A stretch of 64,000 nucleotides of DNA from Acidobacteriota bacterium (GTDB lineage: Bacteria; Acidobacteriota; Terriglobia; Acidiferrales; UBA7541). The notes beneath the pieces are model-generated. The model was given only the letters and a program-made list of their open reading frames with translations. It made no database searches and had not been told where the DNA came from. The position numbers and the translations under genes were made by a program. Positions 1-7,133 of this stretch are shown here, in pieces. Where the stretch lies: assembly GCA_027307115.1 (NCBI GenBank), contig DAHUXN010000064.1:26441-90440 (forward strand), written 5' to 3'. The stretch's first letter is position 1. Each line of letters starts with the position of its first letter.

Positions 1-72
1 TTCTTCGCGGGTCAGTTCCCCGCCGTCCCGTTTTTTTCGGATCAGATCAACGACACGCAAGAGTGGACGCAT
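1..72 (-). CDS. deoA: Thymidine/pyrimidine-nucleoside phosphorylase, N-terminal fragment (cut by window edge)
   Basis: Only the first 24 codons are in the window. Read on the minus strand they give a start followed by VVDLIRKKRDGGELT, the characteristic N-terminus of thymidine/pyrimidine-nucleoside phosphorylases, which cleave pyrimidine nucleosides with phosphate to sugar-1-phosphate and free base. The ATG lies inside the end of the upstream metallophosphoesterase gene (26-base overlap), so the two are probably co-transcribed. The call rests on this short but distinctive segment; the rest of the protein is outside the window. Confidence 0.7.
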   Translation of the reverse strand, partial: MRPLLRVVDLIRKKRDGGELTREE

Positions 73-1027
73 GAGGCCGGGCAGATTGCCACCCAGCAGC
101 ATACGGGGAACGGGAATCTTCGCGCAAGCGATCTTGCAGGGGTTCGAGAACAAAATGAGGAATTTCAGAAGGGCAGCCGTAGCGCACAGGCAATACGACC
201 GTGCCGATGCCGCGACTGACGTAAATCTGCGTTGAACCAAGAGAATCGTGGCCGATTTTGAAGCGCATCCGTCTTTCGGAGCGGCCGTAGACGCAGCCGA
301 TGAGCGGCAACTTCACTTGGCCGCCATGCGTATGGCCGGATAAGACCAAATTAATTCCCATATCCGCGGCTTCGTCGATGATCGCGGGATTATGCGAGAG
401 CAACACCGTCGCTGCGCCATCCGGAACACCGCGCATTGCGCGGCGCAAGTCGGCGCGGTAGAGCAAATCGTCCACACCCGCCAGATAGATTTTCTGGTCA
501 TTGCGACGCAGTTTGACGTGCCGGTTGCGCAGCACCTGGATTCCATGATGATCGAGCGCCCGCGCGATTTCCCCGTCGCCAACGCGAAAATCATGGTTCC
601 CGAGCACGGCAAACACTCCCGAACGCGCGCGAAGCCCGCCAAGCATTTGCGCCACCGGCTCAATATAGTTGCGCGACCTGGTTACAAAGTCGCCGGTCAC
701 GGCGATTAGATCGGGCTCAAGTTCATTGGTGAGCTCAACGACGGCAGCGAGAGCCTCGGCCGGAAAATACAGACCGTGATGAAGGTCCGTCAGGTGAACA
801 ATGCGGAAGCCACGGAATGCCTCGGGAAGACCTTCCAGGCCTATTTGGTGCTCGTTAACTTCAATTCCCGCGCGCAGATGCAATCGCCGGAGCTGACGCA
901 TGCCATGCGACTGCCCCAGCGAATATTCTTCGACGCCACCATTGCGCCAGCGGCCTTTCAGCCGGTGCCACGGCTCCGCCAGGGTCTGACGCCGTCTTGG
1001 TTGAATTAGTGTGTGAACGTAGGACAT
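47..1027 (-). CDS. Metallophosphoesterase (YaeI/calcineurin-like)
   Basis: Binuclear-metal phosphoesterase of the calcineurin-like superfamily. All core motifs are present in order: HLTDLHHG (D-x-H), AVTGDF, LGNHD and LSGHTHGG, which supply the metal ligands and catalytic histidine. The size fits YaeI-type enzymes, some of which act on phospholipid or UDP-linked substrates; the substrate here cannot be read. The frame opens with TTG at 1045; the ATG at 1027 is taken, but neither has a clear Shine-Dalgarno sequence and a later ATG just before MRQLRRLHL is possible. The end overlaps the start of the phosphorylase gene. No signal peptide is evident. Confidence 0.85.
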   Translation of the reverse strand: MSYVHTLIQPRRRQTLAEPWHRLKGRWRNGGVEEYSLGQSHGMRQLRRLHLRAGIEVNEHQIGLEGLPEAFRGFRIVHLTDLHHGLYFPAEALAAVVELTNELEPDLIAVTGDFVTRSRNYIEPVAQMLGGLRARSGVFAVLGNHDFRVGDGEIARALDHHGIQVLRNRHVKLRRNDQKIYLAGVDDLLYRADLRRAMRGVPDGAATVLLSHNPAIIDEAADMGINLVLSGHTHGGQVKLPLIGCVYGRSERRMRFKIGHDSLGSTQIYVSRGIGTVVLPVRYGCPSEIPHFVLEPLQDRLREDSRSPYAAGWQSARPHASTLACR

Positions 1028-1195
1028 TCGAAGTTTTTGGTGCAACCTCAGGCTAACACCGTGTAATCGCGGGAGTAAAGCGACAAATCCCCCGGCGTGC
1101 GCGGCAAATTACCTGTACTTGAGGCCAAATGCCAATTCAAATCTGCGGAAACCCTGAAGGAAGAAACGGCCCCCCAATAGTTTGGTTCCTAAAGC

Positions 1196-2032
1196 TTAGC
1201 CAGGGTTGCCTGCCAAACTCGCGGGCTCCTGCGCGGCCACTTGCGCCGCAATTGCCTGCATTTCCGCGTGAATCAGGCCGTTGGAGGCGAGCAATTCCCT
1301 GTCGCCGGGGTGATAGGGGTCGCCGGTAAAGTTGGAGATTGCGCCTCCGGCTTCGCGCACCAGCAGTATTCCCGCGGCGGTGTCCCACGGCTTCAGCCCA
1401 AATTCCCAGAAGCCCTCGAATTGCCCGCACGCCACGGAACACAAATCGAGAGCGGCAGAGCCGGCGCGGCGCACGCCGTGCGAGCGCAGGGTGAATTCCC
1501 AATAGTAGTGGATGTTCGGATTTTGGACGCGCTTGTGGCTGGGAAAGCCCGTCGCTAAGAGACTCTTCGAGAGCTTTTCCACGCTCGAGACGTGGATTCT
1601 GGCATCGCCGCGATAGGCGCCTTCGTTGCGAATCGCCCTGAACATCTCCCGCGTAACTGGATTGTAAATCGCGCCGACGAGCGGTTCTCCATCTTCGAGG
1701 AGGGCGATGGAAACCGCGAACACTGGATAGCCGTGAGCGAAGTTCGTCGTTCCATCCAGCGGATCAACGTACCATTTATATTTTGACGAAGCCTCCGCGC
1801 CGGATGCACCGGTTTCTTCGGCGACGATTGCGTGCGCCGGAAAATGGTGACGTAGCCGCGCCAAAATCACGACCTCGGCCTTATTGTCCGTCTCGGTCAC
1901 CAGGTCGACCTCGCCCTTGTACGAAATATTCTTTGGGCGGTGCGCGGCCTCGGCAATAATCGCGCCGGCTTCTTCGGCAGCCTCGACGGCCACTTCCAGA
2001 AAATGAACAGGGTTTTCAGCCTGCTGGCTCAT
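1196..2032 (-). CDS. suhB: Inositol monophosphatase family protein
   Basis: A Mg-dependent, Li-sensitive type sugar-phosphate phosphatase (inositol-1-phosphatase/SuhB family), 278 residues, the usual length. Metal and phosphate motifs are intact: DLVTETD near residue 43, VAEET near 70, DPLDGTTNFAHGYP near 92, and the C-terminal PWDTAAG. The ATG overlaps the stop of the VWA gene by four bases (ATGA), so translation is probably coupled and the gene is the third member of a moaDE/VWA/suhB operon. The natural substrate could be inositol phosphate, a histidinol-type phosphate or another sugar phosphate. The symbol is by family only. Confidence 0.88.
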   Translation of the reverse strand: MSQQAENPVHFLEVAVEAAEEAGAIIAEAAHRPKNISYKGEVDLVTETDNKAEVVILARLRHHFPAHAIVAEETGASGAEASSKYKWYVDPLDGTTNFAHGYPVFAVSIALLEDGEPLVGAIYNPVTREMFRAIRNEGAYRGDARIHVSSVEKLSKSLLATGFPSHKRVQNPNIHYYWEFTLRSHGVRRAGSAALDLCSVACGQFEGFWEFGLKPWDTAAGILLVREAGGAISNFTGDPYHPGDRELLASNGLIHAEMQAIAAQVAAQEPASLAGNPG

Positions 2033-2958
2033 TCTTCGTCGCCTGAAGCAAAATATCCTTTCCGGTAATGCAGAGTATATTTGCCGCCCGGCACATCCAT
2101 CTCGATGGAGCGATACTCTCCGGGCTTGCCTTCGGGCGTGGGATAGTAACTCAGCAAATATTGCGTGCGGAGCTCGCGGCTGATTTTCTCGAACATGTCG
2201 TTGAGTTGCGACAGATCGTCGGGATAATACATCGCGCCGCCCGTCGAATCGATGATTGTCTCGATGGCGTGTTCTCCGGCCGTATTGCGCCCGCTTTCCG
2301 TTTTCACGGGACGAATCAGAATGGTATAAAGCAACGCTTCCGATTGAATTGCGGCCCGCCGCGCCGTCTCAAATGTTGATTTGCTGGTCGTTTCACCTGC
2401 ATCCGTCACCAGTACGATCACGCGGCGGCGATCCTCCGGCAAATCGCTGAGCTGCTGCGAGCCAAGCACGATGGCATCGTACAGCGACGTTCCGGCTCCC
2501 GGCGAGATGGTCAGCGCCGCCGCTTCGAGCTTGCGAATGTTGGAAGAAAAACCCGAGAGCTCATACACATCGTCGGAGAATTCAAAAACGGAAAGCAAAT
2601 CGGCCGGCTGCACCACCAGCCGGATGAACCGCGCGGTGGCTTCGTTCTCAAATCTCATGTCCTTCGTGGTGCTCAGGCTCGAATCCACCATCAAGGCGAG
2701 CTCGAGCGGGCGGTTTGTCTGTGTCTCGAAGCGATCGATTTTCTGCGGCACGCCGTTTTCGTACAACTTGAATGCCGATTCGGGGAGGTCGGCGACTGGC
2801 TTGCCGCTCGAATCAAGCACGGTGGCGGGCACAGTGACAACATCGGTTTCAACGCGAATGCGATTTTGCCGGCGCCCGGTTGTCTGCGCGCTCCCCACGG
2901 AGGCACACGAAAGAAAAGCGGCCGCGAGGGCCGCGCAGAATGTCACAGGTCGAATCAT
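2029..2958 (-). CDS. Secreted VWFA-related domain protein (Acidobacteria type)
   Basis: A 309-residue protein with a cleavable signal peptide (hydrophobic stretch ending VGSAQT near residue 25). It then has a short beta-rich segment and a von Willebrand factor A domain. The metal-ion-dependent adhesion motif is visible as MVDSSLS (DxSxS), with the later DAGETTS strand. The arrangement matches the VWFA-related family abundant in Acidobacteria (TIGR03436), whose role is unknown but presumably protein-protein binding in the periplasm or outside. It starts directly after the moaD-moaE stop (TAG followed at once by ATG) and overlaps suhB by four bases. Confidence 0.85.
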   Translation of the reverse strand: MIRPVTFCAALAAAFLSCASVGSAQTTGRRQNRIRVETDVVTVPATVLDSSGKPVADLPESAFKLYENGVPQKIDRFETQTNRPLELALMVDSSLSTTKDMRFENEATARFIRLVVQPADLLSVFEFSDDVYELSGFSSNIRKLEAAALTISPGAGTSLYDAIVLGSQQLSDLPEDRRRVIVLVTDAGETTSKSTFETARRAAIQSEALLYTILIRPVKTESGRNTAGEHAIETIIDSTGGAMYYPDDLSQLNDMFEKISRELRTQYLLSYYPTPEGKPGEYRSIEMDVPGGKYTLHYRKGYFASGDEE

Positions 2959-3678
2959 CTAGGGTGTAGATGAGCTTCCGGGCAAAAAGGCTTCCGCGGA
3001 TGGTTTTTCGCCATCGGCCCAGACGGCGCCATCGGCGAAATATTCCCTCTTCCAGATCGGCACCGTGCGCTTCAAAGTGTCGATTCCGTAGCGGCATGCG
3101 TCGAACGCCGCGCCTCGATGTGCCGCGCTGACGCCGATGAGCACGCTGGTCTCGCCAATTTCCATGCGCCCAAGGCGGTGTACCATGGCAAGACGGTCAA
3201 TCGCGAATTGCTCGCGCATTTTCGCGCCGATCTGTTGCATTTTTACCAGCGCCATGGTTTCGTACGCCTCGTACTCGAGGTATAAGGTTTGCTTTCCGCG
3301 CGAATGATTGCGGATTATGCCTTCGAAGACAATCGCGGCGCCGTCTTGCGGCGCTTTCAGGCTGGCGAGGATTTCCTCGGTGGGAATGCGCTCGCGTACG
3401 ATTTTGTAAATGTCCTCGACAACGCCTGGCTGCTGACCGCCGCTCACGGGAGGCAGAAACGCAACTTCGTCGCCGGCGCGGATACGCGCGCCCCAGGGCG
3501 CGTACTCGTGATTGATGGCCGCGGCGACCGACTCGCGAAACTCGGCAAGCCGGGGAAAATCCGCGGCATAATTTGCAAACACATCTTCCAGGCGCGCGCC
3601 TTCGGGAGCCACGCAGCCGTCCTCGGCCTTGCCCACGATTTCCTTTAATTGCCCAAAAAAAAGCACGCGCACCAGCAT
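2959..3678 (-). CDS. moaX: MoaD-MoaE fusion (molybdopterin synthase, both subunits in one chain)
   Basis: Residues 1-81 are a ubiquitin-like MoaD domain starting MLVRVLFFGQL and ending FLPPVSGG. Residues about 86-235 are a full MoaE catalytic domain with HRLGRMEIGE and the lysine-bearing LKRTVPIWKRE. Together they make molybdopterin synthase, which inserts two sulfurs into precursor Z. In separate MoaD the terminal Gly-Gly is thiocarboxylated; here it is internal (Gly80-Gly81), so cleavage is presumably needed, as for mycobacterial MoaX. It heads the operon with the VWA and suhB genes; no other moa gene is nearby. A GTG two codons later has better Shine-Dalgarno spacing and may be the true start. 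Confidence 0.9.
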   Translation of the reverse strand: MLVRVLFFGQLKEIVGKAEDGCVAPEGARLEDVFANYAADFPRLAEFRESVAAAINHEYAPWGARIRAGDEVAFLPPVSGGQQPGVVEDIYKIVRERIPTEEILASLKAPQDGAAIVFEGIIRNHSRGKQTLYLEYEAYETMALVKMQQIGAKMREQFAIDRLAMVHRLGRMEIGETSVLIGVSAAHRGAAFDACRYGIDTLKRTVPIWKREYFADGAVWADGEKPSAEAFLPGSSSTP

Positions 3679-3879
3679 CCCTGCATTCTATCGTGCCCCG
3701 GTCGCGCTCGCCATCCTTGAACGATACTCGTGTGCAAAACTGCGCAGCGCGGCATTTCTTGACGCGCGGAGTGTGACGCCGTAACGTAAACGTAATTTTT
3801 GGGGCTGTGACGATGTAGACTTGCGACTGCGGGCGAGTGAGATGGCTGCGAGTGAGGGCTTCCTGGCAAGGAGCGTGGC

Positions 3880-4788
3880 GTGAAAATTCTTATTTCGGGC
3901 TCGTCGGGGATGGTGGGGAGCGCACTGATAAATTCGCTGCGCGCCGACGGCCATTCCATCGCGCGGCTGGTTCGCTCCGGTTCGCCGTCGCAGTCGGGTC
4001 CCGCTGCTGAAAACATCCGCTGGGAGCCGCCGACAGGCTCGATTGATCTTGCAGGAATGGAAGGTGCCGACGCGCTCGTGCATTTGGCGGGCGCGTCCAT
4101 CGCCGACGGGCGGTGGACGCCCGCGCGGAAACAAATTCTGCGCCGCAGCCGCGTCGACGCGACTCGCCATCTTGTCGCGGGCGTTGCGCAACTGAAACAA
4201 AAACCGCGCGTGCTGGTTGCGGCGTCGGCCATTGGTTACTACGGCGATCGCGGCGACGAAACGCTCACTGAGTCCGCCGCGCCCGGCAATGATTTTCTTG
4301 CGCAGGTCTGCCGCGACTGGGAGGCGGAAGCGGCGCAAGCCGAGCGGCTGGGCGTTCGCACGACGATGCTGCGCTTCGGAATGATTCTTGCCGCAAATGG
4401 CGGCGCGCTCAAGCGCATCCTCGTTCCATTTCGCTTGGGCGCGGGCGGAAGGCTGGGCAACGGGCGCCAGTGGATGAGCTGGATCACGCTCGACGAAGTG
4501 GTCTCCGTGATTCGTTACGCAATCGAAAACGATGCGATTCGCGGAGCAGTGAATACAGTTGCTCCGAATCCAGTCACCAATGCCGAATTCACCAGCGTGC
4601 TCGCGGGAGTGCTCCATCGGCCTGCGCTTTTCCCGGCGCCTCGCGTGGCTCTGCGTCTGGCAATTGGCGAAATGGCGGATGCGCTGCTTTTCTCCAGCCA
4701 GCGCGTCGCGCCGCAGAACTTGCAGGCGCAGCTCTACGCGTTTCGCCATCCGGAATTGAAAGAAGCGCTGGAGTTTGTGCTGCGCTGA
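3880..4788 (+). CDS. TIGR01777-family NAD(P)-dependent epimerase (YfcH-like)
   Basis: An extended short-chain dehydrogenase/epimerase, 302 residues. It shows the Rossmann nucleotide motif ISGSSGMVGSAL at the N-terminus, ASAIGYYGDRGDE around the active site and the C-terminal WMSWITLDEVV segment typical of the YfcH/TIGR01777 family. The reaction is unknown; some family members affect cell division inhibition or sugar metabolism. The start is a GTG with AAGGAG six bases upstream. It stands alone on the plus strand and converges with the next gene across a strong hairpin terminator. Confidence 0.85.
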   Translation: MKILISGSSGMVGSALINSLRADGHSIARLVRSGSPSQSGPAAENIRWEPPTGSIDLAGMEGADALVHLAGASIADGRWTPARKQILRRSRVDATRHLVAGVAQLKQKPRVLVAASAIGYYGDRGDETLTESAAPGNDFLAQVCRDWEAEAAQAERLGVRTTMLRFGMILAANGGALKRILVPFRLGAGGRLGNGRQWMSWITLDEVVSVIRYAIENDAIRGAVNTVAPNPVTNAEFTSVLAGVLHRPALFPAPRVALRLAIGEMADALLFSSQRVAPQNLQAQLYAFRHPELKEALEFVLR

Positions 4789-4826
4789 GAGTTGCGTGAA
4801 GCAGTAGAAATCCCGAGCTAAATAGA

Positions 4827-4854
4827 AAAGGCGCTTCGGATTCGAAGCGCCTTT
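4827..4854. terminator. Bidirectional intrinsic terminator
   Basis: A perfect 12-bp stem (4827-4838 with 4843-4854) closes a GATT tetraloop. It has A's on one flank and T-rich sequence (TTTCTCATT) on the other. It lies between the convergent ends of the epimerase gene (4788) and the secreted protein gene (4876), so it can serve both strands. Confidence 0.85.
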
Positions 4855-4875
4855 CTCATTCTTGCCCGACGGAGC

Positions 4876-5436
4876 CTATTTTACGACGTGCAGTGTCACG
4901 CTGATCTTCAGTACGTGACCATTCAGAGGATCGGTCGCGGACGTTCCGTCGGTCGTCTCGCCATCGTGCAGCTTTAAATAAAACTCTGTGCTGAAGTTCC
5001 GGATGACCGTTCCGTTACCGACGTGAATTTGCTCACCTCCAGTTTCGGCCTGACTGGGGGCATAGAGCGAAGACCGATTTACCGATAAGCTCAGGTCATA
5101 AACGCCTTCACCGGCCGCCCATGCGTTGCAGTCAATGTCCGTTCCCACATTCATATACTGGAAATTATTGCCGCTCGAATCGGTCGGAATCGGAACGCGC
5201 ACGCCCATTCGCACCCTCCCCGGCGGTCCGCCACGTTGCGGGCGGGATTCCGCGTAAATGGTATACGGCAAGCTGCTTATTTTCTTTTGGCCATCGTATT
5301 CAGTTAGCAGGAGATCAATGCGGACGTGAGAGATTGACTGGTCGTTCGACGCTTTCGCTTGCTCTTGCGCGTGATTGACTGTGGGCATTAAGAGCAGCGC
5401 CACCAAAATTCCAGCCATTCGCAGTGTTAGCTTCAT
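4876..5436 (-). CDS. Secreted protein of unknown function
   Basis: A 186-residue protein with a signal peptide (hydrophobic residues 9-18, probable cleavage after NHAQ). The mature part is beta-strand-rich, with segments such as HVRIDLLLTEYDG, IPYTIYAES-like strands and a C-terminal LKISVTLHVVK, suggesting a small all-beta periplasmic or outer-surface domain. I do not recognise the family. The ATG at 5436 is preceded by AGGAG (in AAAAGGAGCACACG). The gene follows the anti-sigma factor gene by only 26 bases on the same strand, so it may belong to the sigma/anti-sigma transcription unit. Confidence 0.65.
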   Translation of the reverse strand: MKLTLRMAGILVALLLMPTVNHAQEQAKASNDQSISHVRIDLLLTEYDGQKKISSLPYTIYAESRPQRGGPPGRVRMGVRVPIPTDSSGNNFQYMNVGTDIDCNAWAAGEGVYDLSLSVNRSSLYAPSQAETGGEQIHVGNGTVIRNFSTEFYLKLHDGETTDGTSATDPLNGHVLKISVTLHVVK

Positions 5437-5462
5437 CGTGTGCTCCTTTTAAGATCAGTGCA

Positions 5463-6227
5463 CTATCGAGAGTCTGCCGAACGAACAAAATTCTTGTTGC
5501 CACCTTCAGAAGCTCCGCTCGACTTATCGCCCCCGAGTTCCGGCGTTTCCAGCGGCTTGATTTTCAGGGGCTGAACTTCGAGCGGCCTATCGGGCGCTTT
5601 CAAATCCGCGAGCAATTTCGCGCCGTCAATTTGACCGCTGTTTAGCGCTTGCGCGAACTGCATCACCGCTGCCATTTGCCCCGGCTCGACAATGACTTCG
5701 GGGAACTCGGGCGCTGCCTGCCGGCGCTCGGTTCGCCGAGGGTTAGTTTTGCGGACTGGACGGGCGAGCGCGACCATTGATCCGCGCCGTTCCCGCATGA
5801 TTTTTGGCTTCGCGGTGGCTTCCACGACCGCCGGACGAACTGCTTGTACCGGCGAAGGAAATGCCGAGCTTGCAGTCAGCTCGTGCCGGGCGCCAGTTCG
5901 CGGCCACAGGGTCCAGACCGATGCCGCCACGATCAGCGCAGCCGCACACGCCACGGCCGGAACCCAGCGCGCGTTCCACCACGGGGCAACAGAAGCCTCG
6001 TCACGGATGCGCTGGCGCACCTGCTCCACGAATCTCGGAGAAGGTTCAGCCGCCGTTTGCGCAGTCACTCCAAAGTTGATCGCTGCCAAGAGTGTTCGCA
6101 CGCGCTGAAGTTCCTGGTGGCAGACAGCGCACTCGCGCGCATGGTTTTCTAATTCCATGCGGCCGTTTTCCGGCAATTCATCCGCCGCCGCGTCCGTCAT
6201 CCAGTCTCGATATCGTTCGCAACTCAT
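5463..6227 (-). CDS. Anti-sigma factor with N-terminal zinc-finger (zf-HC2)
   Basis: A 254-residue membrane anti-sigma factor. Residues 1-45 form the anti-sigma domain with the zinc-binding HARECAVC motif (H-x3-C-x2-C). A single transmembrane helix follows around residues 88-108 (VPAVACAAALIVAASVW). The C-terminal half is a basic/proline-rich periplasmic segment without a recognised sensor domain. It overlaps the ECF sigma gene by four bases, the normal arrangement for a sigma and the anti-sigma that holds it at the membrane. The signal is unknown. Confidence 0.88.
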   Translation of the reverse strand: MSCERYRDWMTDAAADELPENGRMELENHARECAVCHQELQRVRTLLAAINFGVTAQTAAEPSPRFVEQVRQRIRDEASVAPWWNARWVPAVACAAALIVAASVWTLWPRTGARHELTASSAFPSPVQAVRPAVVEATAKPKIMRERRGSMVALARPVRKTNPRRTERRQAAPEFPEVIVEPGQMAAVMQFAQALNSGQIDGAKLLADLKAPDRPLEVQPLKIKPLETPELGGDKSSGASEGGNKNFVRSADSR

Positions 6228-6832
6228 CGCAATTTCTCCGCCAACCTTTTGCGCGCCAGCCGCAGCCGAGACTTCACCGTGCCTTCCGGCAATCCGAGCA
6301 GCGCCGCGACTTCGCGCGTGTCATAACCTTCAATCCCCGCCATTACCATCACGATTCTCAGTTTCTGCGGCAACATTTCCATCTCTACGGCAAGCCGTCC
6401 CTGAAATTCCCGCGACGCCGCGATCTCTTCCGTCGACTGCGAAGTGCGCGTGAGCCCGCGGGCATCATCCCTTGCAACATCCTGCTCGCGATTCTCTCGC
6501 CGCTTCCCGGCCCGGCGATGATCCATCGCCATACGCCACGCGATGCGCACCAGCCAACCGCGAAATCGCGTCCGGTCACGCAACCGGTGAAAATTTCTGT
6601 ACGCCCGCAGCAGCGCCTCTTGCGCCACGTCTTCCGCTTCCGCGCGATCGCGCAAGATGGCGAGCGCCACTCGAAACGCGAGCGTGGCGCATTCCGCCAG
6701 CCGCTCCTGGAATTCGCGCTCGAGCGAAGCGTCGCCGCCCACTACGATCTCAGTGCAACTGGCCGCCAGCGCATCCATCGCCTTCCCACTATGCCAGACG
6801 CCGCCCACCGCGAATTGGTTCACTAGTTTCAT
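6224..6832 (-). CDS. ECF-type RNA polymerase sigma factor
   Basis: A sigma-70 family, extracytoplasmic-function subgroup protein of about 200 residues. Region 2 is seen as AEDVAQEALLRAYRNF with FRGWLVRIAWRMAMDHRR. Region 4 has a helix-turn-helix, GYDTREVAALLGLPEGTVKSR, preceded by LPQKLRIVMVMA. The open frame runs upstream to 7105 but that part is not protein-like. The ATG at 6832 is listed; the ATG at 6778, 54 bases further in with GGGAAGG just before it, is an equally good start. It is translationally coupled to its anti-sigma factor and divergent from the Ig-repeat/metzincin operon, a plausible regulon member. Confidence 0.88.
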   Translation of the reverse strand: MKLVNQFAVGGVWHSGKAMDALAASCTEIVVGGDASLEREFQERLAECATLAFRVALAILRDRAEAEDVAQEALLRAYRNFHRLRDRTRFRGWLVRIAWRMAMDHRRAGKRRENREQDVARDDARGLTRTSQSTEEIAASREFQGRLAVEMEMLPQKLRIVMVMAGIEGYDTREVAALLGLPEGTVKSRLRLARKRLAEKLR

Positions 6833-7133
6833 CAGGACCGTGGATGCAGATGTGTGCAATGTGAACCTAAAAGCGATGCAGCGCAAGCGACGGTGTGGCG
6901 ATGGCACCAAGTTCAAAACAGGAAGGTTTCCGCGATACAGTTCCGCTTTGAAACAGCAGAACGAATTTCCAAGCGGCTTGCGTACGCATCTCGAAGCGGA
7001 ACGATAAACGAAGGTAGCATGTAAGTGGCTTAATTTTAGTGTGTTATGAGATATACGGCGACATTCTTTTCGCATGCTCCGTTGTGGAACATGCCGTGCC
7101 TTCACTCCATTCGCCGAACGGGGTCAAAGGCAC
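6833..7133. promoter_or_regulatory. Divergent intergenic region between ECF sigma gene and surface operon
   Basis: About 300 bases with no convincing gene. It must carry the promoters of the minus-strand sigma operon and the plus-strand Ig-repeat operon. On the plus strand GGAAC occurs at 6998-7002 and 7086-7090, the core of many ECF-type -35 elements, but no matching -10 is compelling. The assignment is by position, not by a proven motif. Confidence 0.4.

Noticed and set aside
3688..4749. 353-codon minus-strand frame opposite the epimerase gene
   Set aside because: Runs through the terminator-side neighbour in antisense and has shadow composition; the plus-strand epimerase is clear.
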